A DNA stretch of 64,000 bases from Areca catechu (taxonomy: Eukaryota > Streptophyta > Magnoliopsida > Arecales > Arecaceae): positions 107,662,877 through 107,726,876 of the forward strand of contig CM038049.1 in assembly GCA_021397845.1 (NCBI GenBank), in the 5' to 3' direction. The position numbers and the translations under genes were made by a program. The notes beneath the pieces are model-generated. The model worked only from the letters and a program-made list of their open reading frames with translations. It made no database searches and was not told where the DNA came from. Numbering within the stretch: position 1 is the stretch's first letter; every line of letters begins with the position of its first letter. This document shows positions 11,237-23,509 of this stretch, piece after piece.

Positions 11237-12909
11237 TGATACAGAACAAATAAAGGGATGCGATGCGGAAGTAAATTAAGATTAACTAATTTTTTTGTTG
11301 TTTTTATATGTTTGTAGAAGTTGGCTTCAAATCAAGGAAAAGTTAACCTAACATTGAAAGATACTAATATGATAATTGAAAGCACAATTTTAAGGAAACT
11401 AAATTATCAGAGTAGTTTAGAAGCAACGGATCGCTGGGGGTTGAGAAACTCCCAGACCTAGGGTTTCGCTCTGAACTTTCAACAGAACAGAAATAGAGAG
11501 AAGAGATGGTTTACCTAACCAGACAATGATCTTCACAGATTTTGGTGGAAGAACTCTCCCGAGCAGATTGTTGGATCCTCGGATTCAGATATCTTCGCAA
11601 TGGATCCTCCAATACTGGTCCTTTGGCAGGTTGGCTTCTCCTGAACTCAAGATCTGGAAGAGAAGAAAAACAATTGATGGAATCAGAGAGTCAAGGGAAA
11701 AATTTACCAGGTTGATGAACTTGAAGATTGAAATTGCTGAAAACTGGATTCTCCTGGAAGCTGATGTGATTTTCCTTGGAACTTGCTCTAGATCTGAAGT
11801 AGCCGGACTGGATCTGGATGAAGGTGGACGGCCTGGACTTGTAGAGAGAGAGAGGCCATGGGAGATGGAAGGAGCTAGGGTTCGATGGATTGAAAATAAT
11901 GAAGGGCGGCTAGGGTTTTGGATTTTTAAGTGGCTAACCTAGGGTTTTGGATAAAGATGGAGATCTCTCACCTCCTCAAGGCTCCAATGGAACCCGGATT
12001 ACCCCCTCACGGAGCTCAACACTTAGAATAGTGCGGAAGAAGAGAAACCTAGGTTACTCAACACAAGAGAATAGCAAAATAATTTTTTCTTCATTCATTT
12101 CTAAAGTTACAAAGAGAGGTCTATTATATAGACCTAAAATTTTCTCCAAGTTTGTACAAATTCTCATGTGGGACTAAACTCCTCCAACCTCTAGATTTGG
12201 TAGAAAACCACCTCTCTTGGCCGACCAAGAATTCAAAAAAATTTGGGACGGCCATAAAGGATTTTTTTTGGAAATTTTATGGCGCCTTCTTTGGAGTTGG
12301 ATTTGGATTTGGAGTCCTCTTCTCCTTATGGCATTTCTTCTTTTCTTCCACTCCAAGTTAAGCTCTTTGATTTTGATTTGAACTTCAATTAGGAGTAGGT
12401 TGGATGTCCTTCTTTGATTTTTTCTCCAAGAGAAGTCCCTTTCCTTCTTTGCTTAGACAAAATTGGCAGGTATGGGCGCCTCCTTTAAATTGGCTTCCAA
12501 TTTGATTTTTTTCTTCTTTGGATGTGGGGACCATGACACTGGGATGCCTCTGTGGCACCTCCTGGACCCTGGCATGTGCTCGGAGTGTGGCTGGGCATGT
12601 GGCTTGGAGTGTGGCCTCCACTTGCTTGGACCTTGATTTGATTGGAAGACAAATGTGGCACCATTTTGGACCTTGATTTGATTGGAAGACAATTGCGGCA
12701 CCATTTTGGATAAAATTGAAACCACATCGGGACTTGCACTGAGTCAACATGACTCAACAAAATTTAAATGGTGACTCAAGAAATAAATAAAAATAAATAA
12801 ACTGGTTGATCAGGTCAACCTTTATTACAAACCCTAATTTCTCGGGCAATGTCAATCAAAGATCCAAATGGAGCTCTGAAGTCTTCTTATAAGTCTGGTG
12901 CCCGCACCA
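11237..12909 (-). repeat. LTR of minus-strand element F
   Basis: About 1.67 kb, beginning TGATACAG and ending GCCCGCACCA on the plus strand. This end matches that of the element A LTR (GCCCGCACCA), so F is related to A-D. A Met PBS on the minus strand adjoins its left end, so this is the 5' LTR of F. A minus-strand TATA-like element lies at about 12124-12135. The ORF at 11526-11942 lies within the LTR and shows no recognisable domain. No polypurine tract follows 12909, so the rest of F is missing. Confidence 0.65.
12631..12710. repeat. 40-bp tandem duplication in LTR F
   Basis: Two adjacent 40-base units (12631-12670 and 12671-12710) with two differences. Each starts CCTTGATTTGATTGGAAGAC. 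Confidence 0.85.
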
Positions 12910-13807
12910 CACCCACGACCATGCACCCCTGCGGCTCCTTCCATGGCCATTCGTCCCTGCGGCTCCACCCATGGCCATCCCTTTCCCCCGCACCACCGTC
13001 CGCCACTGCCGACTCGTCTCCGCACCGCCTACAACTAGGAACCTGGTGTACTCGCTGAAAGTGGAGGTTCCTATGAAATGTGAATAGAAGCAGGACATGG
13101 TCTCCTGGTGCAAGATTCGTCACACCCTTTCCAACACTCTATACAATCCCTCCAACCTCATGGCCAAAGATCCGAGGAAACACAGGCTTCTGGCCCTTAG
13201 CTTCTCAGAAGTAGACATCAGTGTGGCAGAGGGTAGTAAAGAGGATCTTCACAGGAACCTCCATCACCTGCGATGGCGCGACCTCCACCTCCTCGATCAC
13301 CTGAGGCTTCCCGGCCTCCCACATGACTACCGTCCAGCCACCATCGACACCGATCGGATCCCGCTGGATCCGCCAGCCCGTCCACCCTCAATCTCGCCCA
13401 TGAGCACCACCTCCTCCTCCAAGTCATCACCATCGGTGCTCAAATGGAAGATCATTGCCATGCCCCAACCCCACGCCATCGTGGCCATCCCCGGGATCCG
13501 CCGGCCCGTCCGCCCTCCGCCTCGCCTACGACCTCGACGTCGAAGCCCACGTCCTCTGATCCAGTCCGCTAAATCTCTGTTCCACGATCATAGGAGAGGA
13601 ACGTGCATAGATCCGAAGCAGAAGAACGGGCATGGATCTCAAAGCTACAGGATTTAGGATTGATAAAATAAAATAAAATTTTCATGTATATCCTACTTGG
13701 TTCCTAAGTCTTGTTAGCCTATAAAAAGGGATCCCCTCTTGTAATTGGTTAGTAATGAAATTGAATTTTTGAGAAAAGTTTGGTTCTGCCTCCGTTTGGA
13801 GTGGGTT

Positions 13808-13900
13808 AGGCCCATCTTGCCTTCGTCCTTCGGGATGTCAAGGGGTGTGAGGCCCCATCTTGCCTTCGTCCATCGGGACGTCGAGGGGTGTGAGGCCCCA
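13808..13900. repeat. Two-copy ~42-bp tandem repeat
   Basis: Two units of AGGCCC(C)ATCTTGCCTTCG type, each ending in AGGGGTGTGAGG, with a period of about 42 bases. Confidence 0.75.
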
Positions 13901-13963
13901 GGTATCTCCATTCCATCTTCTCTACCACCTTCATGTCCCTTGTCATTCCCCTTGATGGCTTTA

Positions 13964-14114
13964 TTAGTGAGGTGGGTAGGATGTCCTAGGGGTGTGAGAT
14001 CTCTCTGTACGACTCCATTAGTGAGGTGGGTAGGAAGCCCTAGAGGTGTGAGATCTCTTTGTATGGCTCCATTAGTGAGGTGGGTTACCCTAGAGGTGTG
14101 AGATCTCTCCGTGA
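13964..14114. repeat. Three-copy 54-bp tandem repeat
   Basis: Units start at 13964, 14018 and 14072 with TTAGTGAGGTGGGT, and each contains GGTGTGAGATCTCT. The third unit is shortened by an internal deletion. Confidence 0.85.
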
Positions 14115-14278
14115 ATGTGAGCCCCAAAGTTCATGAAAGCCCTGACCCCGGTCTTCCATGTCCATTGTTCCTTCACCCCACCTTTACAAAAAAAATCAAA
14201 AAAAAAAAAAAACCTAATCTAGGTGACATCTAGGCTCATCGTTCGATCCTCCCTAACCCCATCAGTCCTCCCACATCA

Positions 14279-16242
14279 CCACCGAAACTAGGATTTATTT
14301 CAACAATTCAGAAAATAATGAGAATGGAATAGGTTCAATTGTACCAATGAAGATCACTCTCTCGATGTAGATCTTGCAGGACTCTCAACATCGTAGCGAC
14401 AGGGTTTCATGATCTCGCTTCTGGGCTCTAATCTTTAGCACGATGCCGATTTCGAGGCAAGAACACCAGTTCTAGATTCTTGGTCACCTGCAAAACACTC
14501 AGTAAAGGAATCTTGGGTTAGAAAGTAGTAAGAAAGGGAAAGGAAAAAAGGGAAGGGTTAGAAGTAGTGGATGGATCTTCTTGTCAGCTAGATAAGTAGG
14601 GCCGCACAGCCCGCGATATTTCGAAGAACAAAGGAAGCGCCTTATATTACGCGATGCACATAGCAAAGGAAATATTTGATAGAATTTCTTTGTATTTCAA
14701 TAATAATTTCATGAATTACAAGGGGGGGCTGATGGGGTATTTATAGACCCCCAACCAGTGAAGGGACTCAGATACAAGACTCTTGTTCCCTTTGATTTAC
14801 AACTCCTAGAACCTTGCTTCTGGCATCATGAACTCTTATCTTTGAATTCTCCTTGGGCTTCATTAGCTTGGGAGATAACAATTTATCAGGTGGGCATCAA
14901 ATGAGATGGGTGATAATTTTTTAGGAGTCTTTCTAGCTTACTCCTGTTAAAAACATTTCCTAACTTTAAAATGGTGACAATTGCATATGGCATCTCATTC
15001 CTTCCTTCTTGGCATTAATCATGATCTCATTTGCATTTAATAGGACTCCTTGAAATTTGAATGTTGATTGCTCCCCTTTGAGATAAAACTCTTGAAGTAA
15101 GAAAACACTTGGCCGACTCCTTGCTTTTGGGCATGAAACATTTGAGTGGAGGGCGCCAATTTGGAAGAAGTTCTCATTTACTCCTCTCAAAATAAGTTGG
15201 CGCTAAATGGTCTTAATTACTATCTTAAAATAAGTAGGCGTCAAATCACTTCCATTTGGGCACTAGGATAAGTATCATTGATAAGAGAAATTTATTTGAA
15301 TACTGGATAAACCTTGGAAGGATTAAGACTCCTTTGAATTTAAATGAAGCTTCATCTAATCTTGGGTTTTCCCGTTTGAATTATGAAGTCATGCTTGAGT
15401 TGGCCAGCTGTTTGGAGTGGGCGACCATCTAGAGAATGAGAGAAGCGTTAGATGAGAAGTTGAGTCCTTCAACTTTACTTCTCTTAAATGTCTTCTTAGA
15501 TTCTAAAAGAAGTGATGAAAAGGAAATTGAATGGCTTCACTTTTGGATAAATTCAAATATTATCTGATGTCTTGATGTCTCAATGTCCCATTATTTTGAT
15601 GTCTGGATGTCCCAATTTGTTATATGTCCAAACATAAATGACATGCATTGTGTTGATGTCCCATGGTGATGTGGCAGGTGTTGTCCAGAAGTCTTGCAAA
15701 GGTGGTGCCAAATAGGATGACATGTGGCAAGAAACTTGTACTAGCACATGGAGTCACAAGGGCTTGTCTTGAGCTAGCACATGGGTCTTCAATTAGATAC
15801 ATATTGATACACCCCTCAATTGGATTTTCCTTGTAATACAGGACTCAATAACTAATTTTTATAGGACTCAAAACAAATAACTAAATCCCTCTGATAACTA
15901 ATTGAACCAACCATACTTAATTAGGCTTTCAAAAATAAAACCCAATTAAAGTTGGTAAAAAGAGCTAATTAAATTAGACCACTAAGATCCTAATTAGGTA
16001 AATAGGATTTGACTCAATTGGGGTTTTGACTCAACTTGGTAAAAAGGGTTTTATCCCAAAATAAATAAAATCCTAATTACAGTTGGTAAAAGGGGTTTAC
16101 CCTAACTAAACCAAAATAACAGGATTTAAAATAAAATATTTACATAGTAAATAGGGTTGGGTTCTGGGTTTTACTACAGGTGATCCACAGGGATGTGGGT
16201 TCAACCTGTCGACTTTTTCTTTTAGCCCTGATGCCCGCACCA
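14279..16242 (-). repeat. 3' LTR of element A (truncated)
   Basis: Aligns with 19610-21599 and ends GCCCGCACCA at 16242. A minus-strand TATA box (TATAAATA) lies at 14738-14745. Words related to GATGTC are repeated at about 15560-15615. The outer 165 bases are missing, replaced by unrelated sequence to the left of 14279. Confidence 0.8.
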
Positions 16243-16796
16243 ATTCTCCCCGAGTGGGAGAAACTCGACCCTATCGAGTATGGGTCAATTCTACTGTTAT
16301 AATATTCTAGTAAGTCAGGGGCAACTCTCTGCAAGTCCTCTCTAGTGATCCAAGAATCATCAGACTTAGGTCGTCCTTGCCAACGAACCAGATATCACTG
16401 GTAATCTTTGCTACAGGTAGCGATGATCTTGTCATCCAAGATTCGTTCGATCTTGTCTCTCTGGGCTGGTGGTGTGGCAGGTGGACACACTTGGATTAAT
16501 TCACTCTCAAGGATAGGATTAGGCCCAAATGTCTCACTAGGAATCAACGTTGGTTCCCTATACTCAATAAGGTCTGAAACATTGAAAGTAGAACTAATTC
16601 CTAGTTCAGGTGGTATCACAAGCACGTAGGCATTAGGTCCTATTTTCTTAATTACTTTGTATGGTCCACTGCTACAGGTATGTAACAACCATTCAGGTCG
16701 GAGTCTAACCATGACAAAGTCTCCTTTATTATATTTCTTTGAGTCTTTTTTTTTCCCTTTTTTTATTTTTTTATTATTTTTTTTATTGACATGCAT
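16140..16796 (-). pseudogene. Integrase C-terminal domain and chromodomain remnant, element A
   Basis: Minus-strand frame from 16796. A lysine-rich start is followed by the chromovirus integrase C-terminal signature (GDFVMVRLRPE, then GPYKVIKKIGPNAYVL, then LGISSTFNVSDL). Next is a chromodomain beginning near IERILDDKI. A TGA at about 16395 cuts the chromodomain, and the same frame resumes (WQGRPKSDDSW) and continues across the polypurine tract into the LTR. In intact chromoviruses this domain recognises histone marks and steers integration. No catalytic core precedes it here. Confidence 0.82.
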
Positions 16797-17006
16797 GTAA
16801 ACCCTAAACTATAACTGAGTTTGATCCTTGGTTGGTGGGTGACATGCAGATGAAAATGGTGCATGGACACCTATAAAATGCCACAGGGATTTCCAAAAGT
16901 AAGTGGCAAACCTAATATGCTCAAAGGATGTATGCAACTTGCGAACCTCTATAAAATGCAAACTAATAGTCCTAGAAATGCTGGAAGCTTCAGGAAAAGG
17001 TAAAAA

Positions 17007-18358
17007 TTAAGAACTGGGTTTGGGGTTGACTTGGTAGGGTAGGAAATAAGAAAAGGGTTCAGGGATTGGTCCTAAACTAATGGGGTTGACCTTAAAGGTT
17101 TGAGGTATATCTACAAGGTCTACCCTAAAGAAGAATGGGTCAAGAATCTTAAGGAAGAGATCTTCAATGGGAACTACAAGTGTGAAGTCTTCCTGAGGGT
17201 ATTGGACTAAATAAGTCAAGTCCTTACTAATGTTCTTTGGTTCTTGAGTTTCAGGACTAAGCTCTATAATTTGGCTTTCTTCTAAAGTCTCCTCAGGTAA
17301 AGTTGTAGTAGCAAGATCATGGTTCTCTTTCTCTAAGTGTTCTTCCACTACAGCATCAATCTGGGTCTTCTCTAGGTCAACTAATCCTAGGTTGGCTTCA
17401 GTCTGGGTATGGTTAAGGTCAGCTAATTCTATATCAGCTATAGGTATCTCCTTCTCTCCCTTATACTCATATACTAAGCTCACATCAGCTTCATAAACTT
17501 CATTTTCAATGTTATCTTTATGAAGCAATGGAGTAGTAGGAGTAGGTCAGTTAAGGGGCAACTGGCTAGCTCCAAGGTTTTGACTAGGTGCACTAAACCT
17601 AGTAGGTTCAGGTTGACATTGAAGTGGAAGTGGACTAATACTAGGCTCATATCTAGGGCTACTAAGCCTATGGGGTTCAGGCTGACTAAGAAAAACCTGA
17701 CTAGCACTAGGTTGATACCTAGGGGTTATAGGTTTCTTTGATTCATAGGATAAGGATGCAGATTTATGGTTCATGGATCTAGGTTTGTAAGAGCTGGGTT
17801 CAAAGGATCTGGGTGCATAGGAACTAGGTTCATATGATTTGGGTAGGTATTTTTCCCTAAGTTTAAGTTTCATATCACTCCAAGTAGTTATGGATATGCC
17901 TCTTCTTCGTCTGATCATTCTTTCAACATCATCCCAATAAATTCTAGCCTGGCATACTAATTTGGGTTTAGCAATCTTAAACTTTCCTTCCTCAGTCATT
18001 TATCCTTCTCAAAATACAGATCCATATCTTGTTCCCAATCAATATAATCATCAAGATCAAGATCACCACCAAATTTAGGTGCTTCTACCCTAAAATTCCT
18101 AGTGGCTCTCTTATCTTGGTCTATAAAATCATAATTTAGTCTCCTATGGTTATTCTCCCTGATTTGGTCCTAGTGTGAGGCTCTCCTAGCATTGGGTTCT
18201 AGGAATGGGTCAAGGTGTGTCTCAGGTTTAGGTTCAGGACAAGTCTTACGGGCTTTTTCTAGGTTTCCAAATCGGTCATCTAGTCGGTCAAACCTAGTGT
18301 TAAGTTGTCCTCACTGTTCAGTCATAGTCCTAAAGAAGGTCTCAAGGTTAGACTCCAT
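17007..18358 (-). pseudogene. Gag-like polyprotein remnant, element A
   Basis: The ATG at 18358-18356 opens MESNLETFF, a start shared with B, C and D. A stop follows soon after. From about 18110 there is the first half of a retrotransposon capsid (KFGGDLDLDDYIDWEQDM, then RIYWDDVERMIRRRRG and ITTWSDMKLKLREKYLP), with a frameshift near 18000. Just after that conserved point the capsid stops and Tyr-Glu-Pro-type repeats begin (PKSYEPSSYAPRSFEPSS). A Pro-rich region and an acidic tail follow (17528-17007, containing TLPEETLEESQ and IKDLTYL). No zinc knuckle and no protease follow. Confidence 0.75.
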
Positions 18359-19445
18359 GGTCAAGCTAGGTTTGGTTTGGGTTCGAACTACTTGTATTGG
18401 GCTCCTAATCTAGGGGTCATGCAATGCAAACCATCGAACTCAACTCGTACTAGGATTTCCTAGACCTAGAGCTCAAGTAGAATGGGTCAGCTCAACTTAC
18501 AGCCAATTCAATAATTATCATGTCCACTGGCCAGGTAAGAGGTGGGGTCGTGAAAGGCTCCCCCTGCTCTCGCAGGGTCTTAATTAAAAACCACGAAACT
18601 GCTTAGGGCATTTTCTTCTGGACCTCTAGCCTTGGACACCAAGTTCAAGTGATAATTAGAGGATTTGGTGCACTAGCTTACACACAATACTTAGAACCCG
18701 ACCTGTTGGTGTCCCTAGCTCACTAGAGCAAATTAAATCTAATTAATTTTAATTAGGGCTAGGACCAATGCAAAGGTGGTGATTGTGGGCTAAGGAAGGG
18801 TGATGAAATCCCTCCCTTATGTAGATATTGATTAAAATAACAGAAAAAATAAAATTAATTAATTTTTGTTTGTATTTTATTTTTTTGTTTTTCAGCAGAG
18901 ATATAGTTGCAGAAAAAACCCTAAGATGCAGGGAATTAAAATATGCAAGATTTATGCAAAAAGAACCCTAAACTAGAATTGCTGAAATTCAGAACAAAAT
19001 GTTCTCAATCAATATTCCAGAAAGCAGAAAATCTACATATCATAATAATTCACAAGAAAAATCAAAAAAATAATTTCAATTATGATTGATCCAAAAAAAT
19101 AAGAATTAGGAAATTCTAAGGTTTTTACATGCAGAAACAATTAAAATAACAGAGTATGTACCAAGATGGCCGAGATGTAGAAAATAAAACCTAGATGCAG
19201 AAATTAAAATCTAAAAATGCCTATCTCTTTGTTTTTTTCTTCAAGAGTCAATTCACAGTGGCACTCCTACACACCATAAGAAATCCCATTTGAATGGGAG
19301 GTGAGGGTCTTGCTGCCCTACTTTTTTCTATGACGGATGGCCATGGTGAAGCACCCGATCCGAGTACTTAAAGAGAACTAAGTCGCAAAAAATTTCAACA
19401 CAAGAGTGATTAAACCCTAGTTTAACTATGCTCTAATACCACAAC
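18359..19445 (-). other. Leader and PBS of element A
   Basis: About 1.1 kb, AT-rich and without coding sequence, between gag and the 5' LTR. The PBS lies at 19430-19441 (TGGTATTAGAGC on the minus strand), one mismatch from the Met-tRNA site. The motif GACCCGACCTGTT-like (plus strand, about 18690) recurs in the leaders of B and C. Confidence 0.7.
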
Positions 19446-21599
19446 TGATGCGAGACAAATAAATAAGAATAAAAAATAGCAATTGATATTTTTTTATATT
19501 CTCATATTTTAAAGGAAGACTCAAAGGAGATAGTAAAAGAAACTAATCAAGTCAATTACCCGCACAAGTAAACCTCTAAAGCAATTAAAAAGCAAGACCT
19601 GGTGGTTGAGAAACCACCAAAACTTGGATTTATTTCAATAATTCAAAAAATAATGAGAAGGGAATAGGTTCAATTGTACCAACGAAGATCGCTCTCTCGA
19701 TGTAGATCTGGTAGGACTTTCAAGATCGTAGCGACAGGATTTCAAGATCTCGCTTCCGGGCTCCGATCTTCCGAATGATGCCGATTTTGAGGCAAGAACA
19801 TAGATCTAGATTCTTGGTCACCTGTAAAACACTCAATAAAGGAATCTTGGATTAGAAAGCAGTAAGAAAGGGAAAGGAAAGAAGGGAAGGGTTAGAAGTA
19901 GTGGATGGATTTTCTTGTTGGCTGGATAAGTAGGGCCTCACATCCCACGATGTTTCGAAGAACAAAGGAAGGACCTCATACCCCATGATGCACACAACAA
20001 AGGCAGAATTTCTTTCCTCATACCCCATGATACAAAGGCAGAATTTCTTTGTATTTCAATAATAATTTCATGAATTACAAAGGGGGGCTAGTGTGGTATT
20101 TATAGATCCCCAACCAGTGAAGGGACTCAGATACAAGACTCTTGTTCCCTTTGAATTACAAATTCTAGAATCCTTGCTTCTGGCATCATGAACTCTTATC
20201 ATTGAATTCTCCTTGGGCTTCATCAGCTTGGGTGACAACAGTTTATCAGGTGGGCGTCAACTAAGATGGGCGATAATTTTTTAGGAGTCTTTCTAGCTTA
20301 CTCCTCTTAAAAACATTACCTAACTTTAAATTGGCGACAATTGCATATGGCTTCTCATCTCCTTCCTTCTTGGCATTAATCATGATCTCATTTGCATTTA
20401 ATAGGACTCCTTGAAATTTGAATGTTGATTGCTCCCCTTTGAGATAGAACTCTTGAAGTAAGAAAACACTTGGCCGACTCCTTGCTTTTGGGCGTGAAAC
20501 ATTTAAGGGGAGGGCGCCAATTTGGAAGAACTCCTTATTTACTCCTCTCAAAATAAGTTGGTGCTAAATGGGAAGAGTCCTTAATTATTTATCTTAAAAT
20601 AAGTAGGTGTGAAATCTCTTCCATGTGGGCGCTAGGATAAGTATCAGAAATTTAATTGAATGCTGGATAAACCTTGGAAGGATTAAGACTCCTTTGAATT
20701 TAAATGAAGCTTCATCTAATCTTGGATTTTCCATTTGAATTTTGAGGTCATGCTTGAGTTGGCCGGCTATTTGGAGTAGGCAACCATCAGGAGAATGAGA
20801 TGGGTGCTAGATGAGGCAGAGTCCTACTGCTTTACTTCTCTTAAATGTCTTCTTAGATTCTAAAAAGAGCGATGAAAAGGAGATTGAATGGCGCCACTTT
20901 TGGATAAATTCAAATATTATCTGATGTCTTGATGTCTCAATGTCCCATTGTCTAGATGTCTGGATGTCCAAATTTGTTATATGTCCAAACACAAATGACA
21001 TGCCATGTGTTGATGTCCCCTGATGATGTGGCTGGTGTTGTCCTGAAGTCTTGCAAAGGTGGCACCAAATAGGATGACATGTGACAAGAAACTTGTACAA
21101 GCACATGGAGTCACATGGGCTTGTCTTGAGCTAGCACATGGGTCTTGATTTGAGTCACATGGGTCTTCAATTAGATTCACACTGATGCACATGGGTCTTT
21201 AATTGGGTCTCCCTTATAATACAGAACTTAATAACTAATTTTTACAGGACTCAAAACACATAACTAAAGCCCTTTGATAACTAATTGAACAAACCATACT
21301 TAAAGTTGGTAAAAAGGGCTAATTAAATTGGACCACTAAGATTCCAATTGGGTAAATAGGGTTTGACTCAATTGGAGTTTTGACTTAATATGGTAAAAAG
21401 AGTTTTACCCCAAAATAAACAAAACCCTAATTATAGTTGGTGAAAGGGGTTTACCCTAACTAAACCAAAATAATAGAATTTAAAATAAAATATTTAAATG
21501 ATAAATAGGGTTGGGTTCATGGTTTTACTATAGGTGATCTACAGGGATGTGGGTTCAACCTGTCGACTTTTTTCTTTTTTAGCCCTGATGCCCGCACTA
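19446..21599 (-). repeat. 5' LTR of element A
   Basis: 2154 bp, from TGATGCGAG to CCCGCACTA on the plus strand (the final CA is mutated to TA). A minus-strand TATA box (TATAAATA) lies at 20097-20104, and a GATGTC-word repeat at about 20920-20985. It is several percent diverged from the left LTR, so A is not recent. Confidence 0.82.
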
Positions 21600-22660
21600 G
21601 AAATTGATGGAAAGAAGAAAGGGGAATCAGGGCTCAGAGGGCTGGCGGCTAGAAGGAGAAGATGGCTTCTTCTTCTTGGACACCTGAGGGCTCTTCAACT
21701 GGGGGTGTGGCGGATATCTGGAAGTTGATTTGCTACTAGGGTGTGGGGGTTTGCAAGGGCAAGGGGTCGGCCAAGGTGGGAAACCATGAACAGGAACACA
21801 AAGAAAAATAAGACACCAGTCTAGAAGCAATTTAGCAGAGTTTCTGATTTCATAAAAAAAGTTTCTTACAAGAGGGGGAGGGGTTGGGTAATTATAGAGT
21901 TCCCCATGCCCTCTCCTATCTAAAATATAAGTCCTCTCCCAACCATGAAAGGATTACAAAACCCATACAAAGTAGAAATCCTATCCCAACTAGGCTAAGC
22001 TTTGACTAGTCTTCTTCCTTATTCACTTAGGCTTGGACCAAGTCAACAAAGTGGGGACGCCTCATTCCTTTGGGCATGTGGGCTTTGGGGCAGCAAGGGG
22101 AGCTCAGCCATGGGTCATGGGTGCATGGGCTTGGGCCTCCTTGATGCTGGGGTGCCTGGTCCCCTAGACTAGCATATTCTAGGTATCAAAAGGGAATCTT
22201 GGTTCTTCGTGCTTTGGCTTGCTTCTTGGGCTTAGAAATTTAAGGCCTGGAGTGCTATAATAACCTAGAAAACATGGGCTCCTAGTATATGAAATATTCC
22301 GAAAGCTTCTGGAGGGAATCTGGCATCTGAAATGGCATTTGGAGGGCATTTAGGGCTCCTGGGTTTCAATTGAGCTCCCATAAGCTGATGTAATTGCCTT
22401 TGGCTCCTGAATGAGGCCTGGTGGAACTCCAAAATAGTATAACCTCCTCTCTGGTATAAAAAGTGGACTCATACTGGAATCATACTGATGTATAGGACTC
22501 AATATAATAGACTAGGTCGAGACAAATCAACTAGTCTCACCTTATTACAACTCAATCTTACTTTCTTACAAAATTATGATACATGACTAAAGTCCTAAAA
22601 CTTTAATCAGTAAACCATATGAGATGCAATGATCTGTGTCTAATCCTGGTGTCCCCACCA
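21600..22660 (-). repeat. 3' LTR of element B (truncated)
   Basis: Matches 26421-26600 joined to 36502-37378. It ends GTCCCCACCA at 22660. The region around 21770-21800 shows the uninterrupted site into which Angela copy 2 inserted in the other LTR. Its left part is missing beyond the point where element A inserted. Confidence 0.82.
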
Positions 22661-22744
22661 ATTCTCCACGGGTGGGAGGAACTCAACCACATCGAGTATG
22701 GGTCAATTTGGCTCTCAGTGCTTAAAGAGTTATGGGTTGAGGCG

Positions 22745-23215
22745 CTACAAATCCTCACCATTTCTCCACAAGTCCTCAGATTTTGGCCTACCTTGCCAGT
22801 TGACCAAATACCTCTGATAGCCTTTATCTTGGGTACTGATAGTTTGATTGTACAGGATTCTCTCAATCTTTTCCTCGCTAAAAGGCCAAATTGTCTGTGG
22901 ACACTCTGGGATGGGTTCACTCACAAAGAAAGGGAGTGGCTCAAAGGGCTCTCTGGGTATCTCTATTGGGTCCCTATACTCTACAAAGTCTGTGATGATG
23001 AAGGTGGAGCTAATACCTAAATCAGGTGGTCTCCCAAGCGCATAGGCATTTGGTCCATTACTCTTCATTATTTTGGATGGGCTAGCTTTGCGAGCAGAAA
23101 ATTTCTTTATCACATATTTCTCTGTATAAAATTCTTTATCTTTTTTTTGGAAATTAGCCAAGTTGTTATTTAGTTCATTAGTTATGTTTAACTCTTGACT
23201 AATTTCATGATGCAA
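22745..23215 (-). pseudogene. Integrase C-terminus with chromodomain, element B (open frame)
   Basis: An uninterrupted 156-codon frame starting MHHEISQEL, which aligns with the helix just before the integrase C-terminal domain. Then come SNGPNAYALGRPPDLGISS (the conserved GPNAYxL and LGISSTF block) and a complete-looking chromodomain: EEKIERILYNQTIS, then YQRYLVNWQGRPKSEDLW. It has no catalytic core and no obvious own promoter. Whether it is translated is unknown. It is the best-preserved chromodomain in the window. Confidence 0.72.
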
Positions 23216-23509
23216 AGTGCAGAGGTAAGTGTAGGTGCAGGCATGTAATTCAGGCTATGAATTTATTGGACTTAACTAATACCTAATAGACTCGACTAGA
23301 CATCTCTATCAAAGGACATTTTATAACTCTAAGGGATAAAACCTAGCAGACTATAAACTCTTTGGGTTTGACCCTAGCATGGCATGCACATGAGAATTTA
23401 CTATGTACACTTACTAAATGCCAGAGGGTATGCAAGAAATAAGATGCAAACCTTACATGCACAATGTATGTATGCAGTATGCTTACTTCTACAAAATGCA
23501 AATGAATGG

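Larger units (their letters stand above)
12910..14278. other. Unclassified GC-rich and repeat-rich patch
   Basis: 12910-13650 is much richer in G+C than the rest of the window and contains an open frame at 13097-13657 (plus, 186 codons) rich in Arg, Pro and Ser. I recognise no domain, and other frames are also open, so it may be a captured or decayed gene fragment, or simply GC-rich LTR sequence. A TATA box (TATAAAAAG, 13720-13728) followed by AT-rich sequence and tandem repeats suggests part of a plus-strand LTR. It ends where the truncated element A LTR begins. Confidence 0.3.
14279..21599 (-). mobile_element. Element A: non-autonomous chromovirus-like LTR element
   Basis: Minus-strand element: 5' LTR 19446-21599, PBS 19430-19441, gag-like remnant 18358-17007, spacer 16797-17006, integrase C-terminus plus chromodomain 16796-16140, polypurine tract abutting 16242, 3' LTR 14279-16242. 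The interior is only 3.2 kb, with no protease, RT, RNase H or integrase core. The left LTR lacks about 165 bases at its outer end. The right edge sits inside a repeat that also occurs at about 26421, showing that A inserted into the left LTR of element B. The expected left target duplicate (gaaat) is lost with the truncation. Confidence 0.8.

Noticed and set aside
11526..11942. 138-codon plus-strand frame in LTR F as a gene
   Set aside because: Lies wholly inside an LTR on the opposite strand, with no recognisable domain.
13097..13657. 186-codon plus-strand frame as a host gene
   Set aside because: Low-complexity Arg/Pro/Ser sequence in a GC-rich patch with overlapping open frames on both strands and no recognisable domain.
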